A DNA stretch of 64,000 bases from Flavobacterium saccharophilum (GCF_900142735.1 NZ_FRBY01000003.1:310001-374000), one strand, 5' to 3'. Positions 44,721 through 54,310 are shown, counted from the stretch's first letter. Notes: generated from the letters alone by a model not told the origin. Numbers and translations are program-made.

Positions 44721-47700
44721 ATGATCCATTTCTTTGAAAACCAAAGCAAAACTGTTTTCGCGGTACAAACGCAAAACGAAATTTCGGCTCAAGACATTTC
44801 AAAATTAAACTGGCTTTTTGCCAACTCTAATAAGATCGAAAAATCCGCCTTGACGGATTTTTTTGTTGGTCCCCGCGCCACTATGATCACACCTTGGAGT
44901 ACAAATGCTGTAGAAATTACTCAAAACATGGGTATTCCGGGCATCATCAGAATTGAAGAATTTCATCCTGCAACGGCTGATTTCAGTGATTTTGATCCGA
45001 TGCTTTTTCAAAAATTCACTCAATTAGATCAGGAAATTTTCACTATCAACGTACAACCGGAACCAATTCTGGAAATCGATGATATTGCAACATATAATAA
45101 AGTTGAAGGCTTGGCTTTAAGTCAGGAAGAAGTAGATTACTTAGATAATCTTGCTGTAAAATTAGGAAGAAAGTTAACCGATTCTGAGATTTTTGCTTTC
45201 TCACAAGCGAATTCAGAGCACTGTCGTCACAAAATCTTCAACGGAACTTTTGTTATTGATGGTGAAGAAAAAGAAACGTCTCTTTTCAAATTAATCAAAA
45301 AAACATCACAGGAAAATCCTAACGATATCGTGTCTGCTTACAAAGACAACGTTGCTTTTGTAAAAGGACCAAAAGTGCAGCAGTTTGCACCAAAAACAGC
45401 TGACAAACCTGATTATTACGAGATAAAAGAATTTGATTCGGTTTTATCTTTAAAAGCAGAAACACACAATTTCCCAACAACAGTTGAGCCTTTCAACGGA
45501 GCTGCAACAGGTTCTGGAGGAGAAATTCGTGACCGTTTAGCAGGTGGACAAGGTTCTTTGCCATTAGCAGGAACTGCAGTTTATATGACTTCATATTCTC
45601 GTTTGAACGATGACAGAAAATGGGAAAATGCTCTTGAAGAAAGAAAATGGCTTTACCAGACTCCAATGGATATTTTAATCAAAGCTTCAAACGGAGCTTC
45701 TGATTTCGGAAATAAATTCGGGCAACCGTTAATTACTGGTTCGGTTTTAACTTTCGAACATTCAGAAAACGACCGCAAAATTGGTTACGATAAAGTAATC
45801 ATGCAAGCGGGTGGAATTGGTTACGGAAAATTAGATCAGGCAATCAAAAAGAAACCACAAGAAGGCGATAAAATTGTAATTCTTGGTGGAGAAAATTATA
45901 GAATCGGAATGGGTGGTGCTGCGGTTTCTTCTGCAGATACCGGAGCTTTTGGTTCAGGAATTGAGTTAAATGCGATTCAGCGTTCAAACCCTGAAATGCA
46001 AAAACGTGCTGCTAATGCGATTCGTGGATTAGTAGAAAGTGACAATAACCCAATTGTTTCTATTCACGATCACGGTGCTGGTGGGCACTTAAACTGTCTT
46101 TCTGAATTAGTGGAAGAAACGGGAGGTTTAATCGATTTAGATAAATTACCGGTTGGAGATCCAACACTTTCTGCAAAAGAAATTATCGGTAACGAATCTC
46201 AGGAAAGAATGGGATTGGTTATTGGTCAAAAAGATATTGATACTTTGCAAAGAATCGCTGACAGAGAGCGTTCGCCAATGTATCAGGTTGGAGATGTTAC
46301 GGGAGATCACCGTTTTACTTTCGAATCAAAATCAAATGGTTCAAAACCGATGGATTATGCTTTAGAAGATTTCTTCGGAAGTTCTCCAAAAACGGTTATG
46401 ACCGATAAAACGATCGATAGAAAATATGCTGCAGTATCTTACGACAAAGCAGACTTCGAATCCTATTTAAAAGACGTTTTACGTCTTGAAGCTGTTGCCT
46501 CAAAAGACTGGTTAACCAACAAAGTGGACCGTTGTGTTGGTGGAAAAGTTGCCAAACAACAATGTGCAGGACCTTTGCAATTGCCTTTGAATAATGTTGG
46601 AGTTATGGCTCTGGATTATTTAGGGAAAGAAGGAATTGCCACTTCTATTGGCCACGCTCCTATTGCGGCTTTGATTGATCCAGTTGCAGGAAGTAGAAAT
46701 GCTATTGCAGAATCGTTATCAAACATTATCTGGGCTCCAATTAAAGACGGTTTAAAAGGAATTTCATTATCTGCCAACTGGATGTGGGCTTGTAAAAACG
46801 AAGGTGAAGACGCTCGTTTGTACGCCGCTGTTGAAGGTTGTTCAGAATTTGCAATCGAATTGGGAATCAACATTCCGACAGGAAAAGATTCACTTTCAAT
46901 GAAACAAAAATATCCAAATGACGAAGTAATTGCGCCGGGAACGGTTATTATTTCTGCTGGAGGAAACTGTACGGATATTAGAAAAGTAGTTGAACCTGTT
47001 TTACAGAAAGACGGAGATTCTATTTATTATATCAATTTGTCTCAGGATGATTTCAAATTAGGAGGTTCATCTTTTGCACAAATTAGAAATACAATCGGAA
47101 ATGAAACTTCTACAATAAAAGACGCTTCTTTCTTCAAAAATGCTTTTAATACGGTTCAGGAGCTAATCGGCGAAAGCCAAATTTTAGCCGGACACGATAT
47201 CGGAAGCGGTGGTTTAATTACTACTTTATTAGAATTGTGTTTTGCCGATGTGAACTTGGGAGCTAAAATTGATTTTAGTGCTTTTGCAGAAAAAGATCTA
47301 TTAAAAATCCTTTTCGCTGAAAACATCGGAATTGTATTCCAGGCTAAATCTGATGCTGCTGTTGAAGCTAAATTAAACGCCAACAATATCGAATTCTTCA
47401 AAATTGGTTCAGTTCAAAGCAAACCAAGTTTGGAATTTGGAATTTATAAATTGGATATTCCAACTTACAGAGATGTTTGGTTTGAAACTTCTTATTTATT
47501 AGACCAAAAACAATCTAAAAACGGAACGGCTAAAGCACGTTTTGAAAACTATAAAAATCAGGCTTTAAATTATACTTTCCCAGCTCACTTTACTGGAAAA
47601 GCTCCTTTAATTGATGCTTCAAAACCAAGACCAAAAGCGGCTATTATTCGTGAAAAAGGAAGTAATTCTGAGCGCGAAATGGCAAACGCAATGTACTTGG

Positions 47701-48374
47701 CAGGATTCGATGTAAAAGACGTTCACATGACGGATTTAATTTCTGGTCGTGAAACATTAGAAGATATTCAGTTCATTGGAGCTGTTGGAGGATTCTCTAA
47801 CTCTGATGTTTTGGGTTCTGCAAAAGGTTGGGCCGGAGCTTTCTTATACAACGAAAAAGCAAAAACAGCTTTAGATAATTTCTTCAAAAGAGAAGACACC
47901 TTATCTGTTGGAATCTGTAATGGTTGTCAATTGTTTATGGAATTAGAAGTTATTAATCCGGAGCATGAAGTTCATGGAAAAATGCTTCATAATGATAGTA
48001 ACAAACACGAAAGTATTTTTACTTCTGTAACAGTTCAGGAAAACAACTCGGTTATGTTATCGACATTAGCCGGAACTACTTTGGGAGTTTGGGTTTCTCA
48101 CGGAGAAGGTAAATTCAATTTACCAATGGGTGAAGAAAACTACAACATTGTTTCTAAATATGCTTACGAAGGATATCCTGCAAACCCGAATGGTTCTCAT
48201 TATGACGTAGCTATGATGTGTGACAAAACAGGAAGACACTTAGTTACAATGCCTCATATTGAGCGTTCAACTTTCCAATGGAACTGGGCACATTATCCAA
48301 AAGACAGAAATGACGAGTTTACCCCTTGGCATGAAGCTTTTATCAATGCCAGAAAATGGATTGAGAAAAACTAA
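44721..48374 (+). CDS. purL: phosphoribosylformylglycinamidine synthase, single-chain
   Basis: 1217 residues, the large one-chain form with FGAR amidotransferase activity in purine synthesis. The start ATG 44721 (MIHFFENQ) fits the promoter; an upstream in-frame extension crosses repeat DNA. N-terminal and linker parts are followed by the ATPase halves (FSQANSEHCRHKIFNGTF; SLKAETHNFPTTVEPFNGAATGSGGEIRD), DHGAGGHLNCLSELVEE and, at the C-terminus, a glutaminase domain with the nucleophile Cys in VGICNGCQLFMEL and the HIERS His/Glu segment. Monocistronic with a terminator at 48394. Confidence 0.97.
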   Translation: MIHFFENQSKTVFAVQTQNEISAQDISKLNWLFANSNKIEKSALTDFFVGPRATMITPWSTNAVEITQNMGIPGIIRIEEFHPATADFSDFDPMLFQKFTQLDQEIFTINVQPEPILEIDDIATYNKVEGLALSQEEVDYLDNLAVKLGRKLTDSEIFAFSQANSEHCRHKIFNGTFVIDGEEKETSLFKLIKKTSQENPNDIVSAYKDNVAFVKGPKVQQFAPKTADKPDYYEIKEFDSVLSLKAETHNFPTTVEPFNGAATGSGGEIRDRLAGGQGSLPLAGTAVYMTSYSRLNDDRKWENALEERKWLYQTPMDILIKASNGASDFGNKFGQPLITGSVLTFEHSENDRKIGYDKVIMQAGGIGYGKLDQAIKKKPQEGDKIVILGGENYRIGMGGAAVSSADTGAFGSGIELNAIQRSNPEMQKRAANAIRGLVESDNNPIVSIHDHGAGGHLNCLSELVEETGGLIDLDKLPVGDPTLSAKEIIGNESQERMGLVIGQKDIDTLQRIADRERSPMYQVGDVTGDHRFTFESKSNGSKPMDYALEDFFGSSPKTVMTDKTIDRKYAAVSYDKADFESYLKDVLRLEAVASKDWLTNKVDRCVGGKVAKQQCAGPLQLPLNNVGVMALDYLGKEGIATSIGHAPIAALIDPVAGSRNAIAESLSNIIWAPIKDGLKGISLSANWMWACKNEGEDARLYAAVEGCSEFAIELGINIPTGKDSLSMKQKYPNDEVIAPGTVIISAGGNCTDIRKVVEPVLQKDGDSIYYINLSQDDFKLGGSSFAQIRNTIGNETSTIKDASFFKNAFNTVQELIGESQILAGHDIGSGGLITTLLELCFADVNLGAKIDFSAFAEKDLLKILFAENIGIVFQAKSDAAVEAKLNANNIEFFKIGSVQSKPSLEFGIYKLDIPTYRDVWFETSYLLDQKQSKNGTAKARFENYKNQALNYTFPAHFTGKAPLIDASKPRPKAAIIREKGSNSEREMANAMYLAGFDVKDVHMTDLISGRETLEDIQFIGAVGGFSNSDVLGSAKGWAGAFLYNEKAKTALDNFFKREDTLSVGICNGCQLFMELEVINPEHEVHGKMLHNDSNKHESIFTSVTVQENNSVMLSTLAGTTLGVWVSHGEGKFNLPMGEENYNIVSKYAYEGYPANPNGSHYDVAMMCDKTGRHLVTMPHIERSTFQWNWAHYPKDRNDEFTPWHEAFINARKWIEKN

Positions 48375-48393
48375 AAATTATATTACTATAAAT

Positions 48394-48419
48394 AACGCTC
48401 GAAATTTCGGGCGTTTTTT
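48394..48419 (+). terminator. purL terminator
   Basis: AACGCTCGAAATTTCGGGCGTT hairpin followed by a T run. Confidence 0.85.
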
Positions 48420-48612
48420 ATGCCACTAATTTCACGAATTTACACGAATTGAATTTAACCGCAATGTCCGCAAAGAGTCTACGCAAAGGCCGCAAAGTTT
48501 TATTCACATAGCTTTGCGAACTTAATAAAGCAATTATAAACACACAGTAAAAAAAAACTTAGCGCACTTTGCGGTAAAATTTTCTGGCCATAGACTTTCG
48601 TGTTCACCACAG
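48420..48612. repeat. GCCACTAATTTCACGAATT / CGCAAAG word-repeat block
   Basis: TGCCACTAATTTCACGAATT, TTACACGAATTG, ACCGCAATGTCCGCAAAG, ACGCAAAGGCCGCAAAG and inverted CTTTGCGAAC, CTTTGCGGTAA. This is a composite of short words in direct and inverted order, with an arm resembling the GCCACGAAGG element. No gene is seen between 48420 and 48734. Confidence 0.6.
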
Positions 48613-48734
48613 AAAAAAAGGTTCTTTTTAGTTAAAATAATACATATTTGTAATTAAAATTTGGACTATATTCGTAAAAAATATTTGCCGCTAAATCTTT
48701 TTTAACCCCAAAAACACTTTTAAACCCACAAAGA

Positions 48735-49166
48735 ATGAAAGCACTACATTTATTAATAATTACATTATTTTTTACTGTTGCACAGTCTTATTCACAAGTC
48801 GAGGTAAATAAAATTTCTTATAATGGTCGTGATCGTTACATTACCACAACAATTGGTTATCCCGTTCCCGGTACTTATATTCCGACAGGACAAAAAGAGC
48901 CAAGCACCGTTTTAAATCCTGATGGAACCGGAGTAATTCAGTCTGAAGATTTAAGCAAAACAAAGATGAATTGGGGAATTGAATGTACAGAAGAAGGAAC
49001 TCCTATTTTCAGAGAAGGCTTTAATAGTGCCTCTTATACTTTTTGGTACAGGCCAAACGATAGCAACGAATGGATTAACTCTCAATTTTCTATTCATTTT
49101 ACAAAGAAAAAAATGTTTTTGATGGGAGAAAGAGTGAAAGAATATGTCGATTACGATGTTCAATAA
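48735..49166 (+). CDS. small exported protein, function unknown
   Basis: 143 residues. Signal peptide (hydrophobic 5-20, ending SYSQ). The mature part is beta-rich: NKISYNGRDRYITTTIGYPVPGTYIP, a PDGTGVIQSEDLSKTKMNWGIECTEEG stretch and YTFWYRPN. No catalytic motif and no lipobox. It is not recognised; similar short exported proteins occur widely in Flavobacteria. It stands alone with repeat DNA upstream. Confidence 0.65.
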   Translation: MKALHLLIITLFFTVAQSYSQVEVNKISYNGRDRYITTTIGYPVPGTYIPTGQKEPSTVLNPDGTGVIQSEDLSKTKMNWGIECTEEGTPIFREGFNSASYTFWYRPNDSNEWINSQFSIHFTKKKMFLMGERVKEYVDYDVQ

Positions 49167-49346
49167 TCTGAAAAAAAATTAGACCTCAAATTACATAATT
49201 TTTAGTTTTTGGGAAAAATTACCACAAAAAAGAAAACGTTTTCGTTGATTTTCAAGAGTCCCTATAAATTTTCCCATAAAATTTCACAAAATTAAAAATT
49301 ATACCTATTTTTTATTTAATTTGCGATAAAATTCAACATATTAAAC

Positions 49347-51125
49347 ATGGTTTCAATCACACGCCTTTTTGATTTTCCCTATTATCAACAAGAAACTTAC
49401 AACCTTCCGGTTGCTTTAGCAACTAAAAAAAACGGAGTCTGGGAAAAAACATCTAGCGAAGAATATATTGCAAAAGCCAATGCTGTTTCGAGAGCATTGT
49501 TGCGCATGGGCGTTCAGAAAGATGATAAAATCGCTTTAATCACCTCAAATAACCGCACAGAATGGAATATCATGGATATTGGTATTCTACAGACTGGTGC
49601 TCAGAATGTTCCAATTTATCCAACTATTTCTGAAGAAGATTACGAATATATATTGAACCATAGCGGTAGTATTTACTGCTTTGTATCTGATGATGAAGTA
49701 CTTCAAAAAGTAAGACTTATTCAGGCCAATGTTCCAACTTTAAAAGAAGTGTATTCTTTTAATGAAATTCCGGGTTGTAAACACTGGAGTGATTTATTGG
49801 CACTTGGTGAAGACCAAAGTAATCAAAACGAAGTTGAAGCCAGAAAAGACAGTATTCAAACTGACGATTTAGCAACCATTATTTATACTTCAGGAACAAC
49901 AGGAAGACCAAAAGGGGTTATGCTTTCGCACAAAAACATTGTTTCAAATGTTTTAGACAGCGCGCCAAGAATTCCGTTTGATCCGGGAAAAAGCACTGCG
50001 TTGAGCTTCTTGCCTATCTGCCATATTTTTGAAAGAATGATTTTGTACATCTATCAATATTATGGTGTTTCGGTATATTTTGGAGAATCAATTGATAAAA
50101 TCAGTGATAACTTAAAAGAAGTTCGTCCTACTGTAATTACAGCTGTACCAAGACTTTTAGAGAAAGTTTACGATAAAATTTATGCAAAAGGGTCTGAATT
50201 AACCGGTATCAAGAAAAAACTTTTTTTCTGGGCTATTGATTTAGGTTTAAAATACGAACCATACGGAGCCAATGGCGCCTGGTATGAATTTCAATTAAAA
50301 ATTGCCCGCAAATTGATTTTCAGCAAATGGAAAGAAGGTTTGGGAGGAAATTTAGATTTAATGGTTTCCGGAAGTGCTGCTTTACAGCCACGTTTAACAA
50401 GAGTTTTTGCTGCTGCAGAAATTCCGGTTATGGAAGGTTACGGTTTATCTGAAACATCTCCGGTAATTGCCGTAAACGATCAAAGAAATAAAGGATTTAA
50501 AATTGGAACTGTTGGAAAAGTAATTCGCAACGTAGAAGTGAAAATTGCTGCTGACGGAGAAATTCTTTGTAAAGGACCAAACGTAATGTTAGGGTATTAT
50601 AAAGATCCTGAAAAAACCGCTGAAGCGATGCAAGACGGTTATTTCCATACTGGAGATATTGGTGAAATTGACAGCGAAGGTTTCCTGAAAATTACAGATC
50701 GTAAGAAAGAAATGTTCAAGACTTCAGGCGGAAAATATATTGCACCTCAGCTGATCGAAAATGCCATGAAACAATCGCGTTTCATCGAGCAGATTATGGT
50801 TATTGGAGATGGTGAAAAAATGCCGGCTGCTTTTATTCAGCCTAACTTTGAATTTGTAAAAGAATGGGCAAAGCTTCATAAAATAACTTTAGGAAGCACA
50901 AATGCCGAAATAAGCGCTAATCCGGAAGTGATTAAACGTATTGACGGAGAAGTTGAAACAATTAATGAGAAGTTCGGAAACTGGGAAAAAATCAAGCGTT
51001 TTGAGTTAACTCCTGATGTTTGGTCTATCGACGGCGGACAGCTTACTCCTACGCTGAAATTAAAACGTAAAATCGTTAAAGAAATTTACAAAGATCTTTA
51101 CGCTAAAATCTATGGTCACGAATAA
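49347..51125 (+). CDS. AMP-forming long-chain acyl-CoA synthetase
   Basis: 592 residues. Activates fatty acids to acyl-CoA through an acyl-adenylate. ANL motifs: IIYTSGTTGRPKGVMLSHKN (P-loop, about 178-197), GYGLSETSPVIA (about 368-379), DGYFHTGDIGEID and ITDRKKEMFKTSGGKYIAPQ containing the C-terminal hinge Asp. The length and the LEKVYDKIYAKG segment mark the FadD15/FAA1-like branch. Cytosolic, possibly membrane-peripheral. Monocistronic with a shared terminator at its end. Confidence 0.93.
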   Translation: MVSITRLFDFPYYQQETYNLPVALATKKNGVWEKTSSEEYIAKANAVSRALLRMGVQKDDKIALITSNNRTEWNIMDIGILQTGAQNVPIYPTISEEDYEYILNHSGSIYCFVSDDEVLQKVRLIQANVPTLKEVYSFNEIPGCKHWSDLLALGEDQSNQNEVEARKDSIQTDDLATIIYTSGTTGRPKGVMLSHKNIVSNVLDSAPRIPFDPGKSTALSFLPICHIFERMILYIYQYYGVSVYFGESIDKISDNLKEVRPTVITAVPRLLEKVYDKIYAKGSELTGIKKKLFFWAIDLGLKYEPYGANGAWYEFQLKIARKLIFSKWKEGLGGNLDLMVSGSAALQPRLTRVFAAAEIPVMEGYGLSETSPVIAVNDQRNKGFKIGTVGKVIRNVEVKIAADGEILCKGPNVMLGYYKDPEKTAEAMQDGYFHTGDIGEIDSEGFLKITDRKKEMFKTSGGKYIAPQLIENAMKQSRFIEQIMVIGDGEKMPAAFIQPNFEFVKEWAKLHKITLGSTNAEISANPEVIKRIDGEVETINEKFGNWEKIKRFELTPDVWSIDGGQLTPTLKLKRKIVKEIYKDLYAKIYGHE

Positions 51126-51148
51126 CATTCCAAAATAATTAACCAAGA

Positions 51149-51180
51149 AAAAGGCTGTTCTCCCAAGAACAGCCTTTTTT
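51149..51180. terminator. bidirectional terminator
   Basis: 11-bp perfect stem (AAGGCTGTTCT / AGAACAGCCTT), 4-nt loop, A run on one side and T run on the other; it serves the synthetase and the convergent exonuclease gene. Confidence 0.9.
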
Positions 51181-51724
51181 AATTGCGCAAACACCAATTT
51201 AAGATCTTCGCGATATTCTTTGCATCATCAATTCCCCTGTGGTGTATTCCTTCCAGCGGAATATCCAATAAATGCAAAGCGCCATTCATTCCGTTTGGTT
51301 TTTGCAGACCGAATTTTTCTCCAAACCAGACTTTTACATTAATATGTTCGTCGGCCATTGGATACTGGATTCCGAATGATTTACACTGTTTTCTAAGCAT
51401 ATTGAGATCGTACTTACCGTAACTTGCCCAAGTATATAAATCCGGATGATATTCGTCAACTAATTTCTCAATTGCTTCCTCAAAACTGATTCCGTTTTTA
51501 TCCAGTAAATCCTGAGTGATCGTTGTTAATTCCGTACAAAACGGACTCACACTGGAACGTTGCGGTTTGATCAAAATACCTTGATTTTGGGTTATCTCAC
51601 CCGTTTCTGAATCTAAAACCGCCAATCCGATTTCGATAATTTCATTTTCCTGCCCCTGTGGGACCGCACTTTGCCAACAGGTGGCTTCTAAATCGATAAT
51701 AATAATTTTATCTGTCATTTTCAT
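51179..51724 (-). CDS. DEDDh 3'-5' exonuclease (KapD/ERI1-like)
   Basis: 181 residues. DnaQ-like RNase H fold with the first metal motif D11-x-E13 in IIIDLEATCW, LTTITQDLLDKNG (exo II-adjacent), TWASYGKYDLNML and the final His/Asp in GIHHRGIDDAKNIAKIL (DEDDh). The ATCW variant is typical of the KapD/ERI1/Snp branch, which trims RNA 3' ends. It follows a hypothetical gene on the same strand by 34 nt. An RNA-trimming role is tempting given the RNA locus 8 kb away but is not supported by linkage. Confidence 0.88.
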   Translation of the reverse strand: MKMTDKIIIIDLEATCWQSAVPQGQENEIIEIGLAVLDSETGEITQNQGILIKPQRSSVSPFCTELTTITQDLLDKNGISFEEAIEKLVDEYHPDLYTWASYGKYDLNMLRKQCKSFGIQYPMADEHINVKVWFGEKFGLQKPNGMNGALHLLDIPLEGIHHRGIDDAKNIAKILNWCLRN

Positions 51725-51758
51725 TTTTTTTAATTTTTACTATTCTATAATTCTATTT

Positions 51759-52235
51759 CTAAAAAAGGGCAATCATTTGACGAAAATTTCTTTCGATTGC
51801 TTTATAACGTTTCCGCCATTTGAAAATGCTTATGACTTTTTTCTCGCTATTTTCAATTTGTTTACCTTCTTCAGTTCTGTACTTGTCGTGAAACTTTTTA
51901 AAAGGACGCGGTTCAAAATCAACCAAAATTGCCGCCATATTGATTGCATCAATATTTACTGGGTCTGTTTCGCCTTTAAAGAAGGTTTCAATAGGTCTGA
52001 ACTTATCTTTTTGCTCCTTAAACTTATTTTTTTTGGTATGATCAAAATCTAAAGAAAATAAATTTCTAAAAACATTTAAGTCATCCTGCGTTGGGTTATT
52101 CTCGAAAATAAGCCAGCAAAAATCACGTAGTTTTCCACGAGAAGGACTTTCCAAATAATCGAAGTGTTTTCCTTTTTTTTCGATTTCGTATTGAATCTTA
52201 ATCGCTTTTTTGTATTCTTTTAATATTGTACTCAT
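51759..52235 (-). CDS. conserved hypothetical protein of Flavobacteria
   Basis: 158 residues, highly charged and mostly helical: STILKEYKKAIKIQYEIEKKGKHFDYLESPSRGKLRDFCWLIFENN at the N-terminus, and KFKEQKDKFRPIETFFKGETDPVNIDAINMAAILVDFEPRPFKKF in the middle. No domain recognised and no signal peptide. Codon use looks normal. It is probably co-transcribed with the exonuclease gene 34 nt downstream. The upstream side is a GCCACC repeat block. Confidence 0.6.
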   Translation of the reverse strand: MSTILKEYKKAIKIQYEIEKKGKHFDYLESPSRGKLRDFCWLIFENNPTQDDLNVFRNLFSLDFDHTKKNKFKEQKDKFRPIETFFKGETDPVNIDAINMAAILVDFEPRPFKKFHDKYRTEEGKQIENSEKKVISIFKWRKRYKAIERNFRQMIALF

Positions 52236-52263
52236 TGTATATTTTTTTATTTATTATTTTTTT

Positions 52264-52414
52264 TTGCCACCAAGGCACTACGACACAAAGGAATAAACTT
52301 TGCTGCTTTGCGACTTTGCGTGAGATTGACACAGTACATGCTGGCAAGCAATTTTCGCGCAAAGACGCAAAGTCGCTAAGGAAATAAGCTTTGTGCCTTT
52401 GTGCCTTCGTGGCA
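52264..52414. repeat. GCCACCAAGGCACTACGACAC element, copy 3, with GCAAAG core
   Basis: The outer arms (TTGCCACCAAGGCACTAC and TGTGCCTTCGTGGCAA) are inverted; the core has an inner inverted pair CTTTGCGACTTTGCG / CGCAAAGACGCAAAG. Confidence 0.75.
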
Positions 52415-52435
52415 AGTGGCAAAACATACGGGCAT

Positions 52436-52641
52436 AAAAAAAGCACCCGATAAAAGGTGCTTCATAACAGATACGATAATACAAATTATCCTATGCCTAT
52501 AGTGATGCACCGATATGTTAATCCATTCCAGACCCGAAATGGCGTCTAAAGATTTGGCTTTACTGCTGTTAGTTTTAAAATTCATTTTATATGTATTATA
52601 TATTAAAATCATTGTGTTGTTTAAATCTTTTGTTCTGATTT
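52436..52641 (-). ncRNA. candidate small transcript with terminator (sRNA or short ORF)
   Basis: On the minus strand a -7 box TATCTTTG lies at 52655-52648 with a TTG 21 nt upstream. About 200 nt later comes a strong terminator (AAGCACC/GGTGCTT, T run) at 52462-52436. In between is a CCATT/AATGG hairpin and a possible ORF starting ATG at 52585 (MNFKTNSSKAKSL...). That ORF runs through the terminator stem, so an RNA function is as likely as a peptide. Confidence 0.45.
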
Positions 52642-52655
52642 GTCTGGCAAAGATA

Positions 52656-52956
52656 AAGTCGAAAAAATCAATTATCCAAATATTTTTTAACATCATTTTG
52701 CTGATTATCAATTATTTATACCCAAAATTAAAGCAAAGAAATTCCTGTCCGCATGCTAGTGCAGAACTCTTTTTTATCAATTCACTGTTTCTCAATCAGA
52801 TTACTTTCCAAGTTATAATTCGCTATTTTGTTTACTCATAAAACATTTGGTCAATTTATTTTTTAATCGTTTTTAGTTATATATTATTTTTCTTTCATTT
52901 TCTTTTCGTACTTATTGAAGCCGATTCCGAAGTCCCGGACACAAACCTGCCTTAAA
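52656..52956. other. AT-rich gap without a recognised gene
   Basis: The 52656-52705 part holds the upstream end of the small-transcript promoter. The rest is AT-rich with an ORF of 108 codons (52515-52841, plus strand) that has no plausible coding character. I see no repeat, RNA gene or operator in 52706-52956. Confidence 0.4.
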
Positions 52957-53137
52957 ACAAAAAAAGCGTCCCAATGAGGACGCTTTATCTATTTATTTTT
53001 GAGTTTGAAACTACAATACATTTCTAATTCATTAAATACATATGACATCCTGAATCATTAGCCGGAGAAAATCCCGCTAAACGATCGCTAACTTTTATGG
53101 CTGACAGGTTCATATGAATGTTTTTTATTTTTAATTC
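52957..53137 (-). ncRNA. candidate small transcript with promoter and terminator
   Basis: A -7 box TATATTTG (53150-53143 on the minus strand; no good TTG) is followed about 160 nt later by a 9-bp hairpin terminator (AAAGCGTCC/GGACGCTTT, T7; 52986-52957). It contains the 29-codon ORF listed separately. It may be a dual-function RNA. Confidence 0.4.
53024..53113 (-). CDS. possible 29-residue peptide
   Basis: ATG at 53113-53111 starts a 29-codon frame beginning MNLSAIKVSDRLAGF and ending SGCHMYLMN before a TAG stop. It fits entirely between a promoter-like box and a terminator. A run of C-H-M-Y near the end is unusual and could be a leader-peptide feature, but no biosynthetic gene is downstream. 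Whether it is translated is unknown; similarity to other peptides could not be checked. Confidence 0.3.
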   Translation of the reverse strand: MNLSAIKVSDRLAGFSPANDSGCHMYLMN

Positions 53138-53275
53138 TTAGACAAATATAAATCATTTTTCGATTTAATATAACTTTTCCTCCTATAAATGTTAAAATTA
53201 ACACAAAAAAATTACTGTTGATTTCAACATATTTTCATTTTGAAAGCTACTTTTCATTATTTTTATCTCGCTTTA

Positions 53276-54160
53276 ATGAAACCTATGAAAGAATATATTG
53301 ACAGTATTGTTTGGTCTGAAGTTTGGGAATTTTCGAAACAATTTATTTTACCCAATATTGGTTGGTTTATATTCTGGTTTGTTTTATTTGTTATTCTGGG
53401 GCTTATTCTTGGAATCGTTTTCAACGTCTTTTTGTACGGGAAAAACATTTTCAGTCGTGACCGGAAATATTACAATTGGATTGCCAAACTCTGGATTCCG
53501 TATTTTATGATTGTTTTCCTTTATTTCTTTGCTATGATTGGCCTTTTGTATGGAGGAAAATCTGTTTTGAAATCAGAAAACAAAAACATAACCGCCAATA
53601 TTTATTCGAAAACAATCGGAACAACTTTTTCATCTGAAAAGGAGAAAAAAGATTTTCTGCATTCGCTTCAATTGCTTTCTAATTCTTCAGAAGATGTCAG
53701 CAAATCTTTGACCCAGGCATTGGCCCTTTATATCAAACAAAACAATAGCGGTTTACAAACTGTAGATAATTTCAAGAATTCGTCGACATCGTATTTGCTT
53801 CAAAAATACGAGTCGGAAGTGTACAGCGCTTGCGTGTATGGTTTTATGAAAGTCGTTGACGACAAAGCCGACATGAAAAACGTAAAAGATATTGATTACG
53901 CTAAATTCAAAACGCTTTTACAAAAACTAGATCAAATAGAACCGCAAAGAATCGAAAACTCCATACAATCTGAAATAGGACGCAAATTACAATCCGGACT
54001 GGATCTTATTTTTAATGAAATCCTGAAACATGAATTGCTTTTTTTCTTGTTGTTTTTGCTTATTCCTTTTGTAGAGTATTTTATTTATTTGAGGTTTGTG
54101 AAAAGGAAGGATGATGATTTTAGTGGGTTGAAGCCTGTTGAGAATGTGATTGCTTCTTAA
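53276..54160 (+). CDS. membrane protein with two or three TM segments, function unknown
   Basis: About 294 residues. A first helix pair (residues about 24-55 and 75-98: PNIGWFIFWFVLFVILGLILGIVF; IPYFMIVFLYFFAMIGLLYG), a 165-residue soluble, mostly helical middle part with many Ser and Lys, and a C-terminal TM (FFLLFLLIPFVEYFIYLRF) followed by a short charged tail. No known motif. The start is uncertain between TTG 53240, ATG 53276 and ATG 53285. The gene ends 5 nt before an XRE remnant and convergently faces the TIR gene. Confidence 0.62.
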   Translation: MKPMKEYIDSIVWSEVWEFSKQFILPNIGWFIFWFVLFVILGLILGIVFNVFLYGKNIFSRDRKYYNWIAKLWIPYFMIVFLYFFAMIGLLYGGKSVLKSENKNITANIYSKTIGTTFSSEKEKKDFLHSLQLLSNSSEDVSKSLTQALALYIKQNNSGLQTVDNFKNSSTSYLLQKYESEVYSACVYGFMKVVDDKADMKNVKDIDYAKFKTLLQKLDQIEPQRIENSIQSEIGRKLQSGLDLIFNEILKHELLFFLLFLLIPFVEYFIYLRFVKRKDDDFSGLKPVENVIAS

Positions 54161-54165
54161 TTTCG

Positions 54166-54285
54166 ATTGTCGTTTTCAATTGCACATTCAATCCTCTTGA
54201 TAAAGTTGTGGAACTTTATGAACGTTTGGTTTTGGCTGAAAAAGAAAAGGTTGAGTATTTAGAGAAATTGTTGAAAGGGAAATAA
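54166..54285 (+). pseudogene. C-terminal remnant of an XRE-type regulator
   Basis: An open stretch without a start codon encodes about 39 residues ending VVELYERLVLAEKEKVEY and then LEKLLKGK before TAA at 54283. The NPLDKVVELYERL..AEKEK..YLEKLL tail is the conserved C-terminus of a common Bacteroidota helix-turn-helix family (N-terminal HTH, asparagine-rich linker, coiled-coil tail). The HTH part is missing, so it is a decayed fragment. Confidence 0.55.
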
Positions 54286-54310
54286 TATTCTTATATGGGA
54301 TTTATATACA

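Noticed and set aside
52376..52711. 111-codon minus-strand ORF
   Set aside because: It runs through the promoter, terminator and repeat arms of the proposed small transcript; only the part after ATG 52585 deserves a test.
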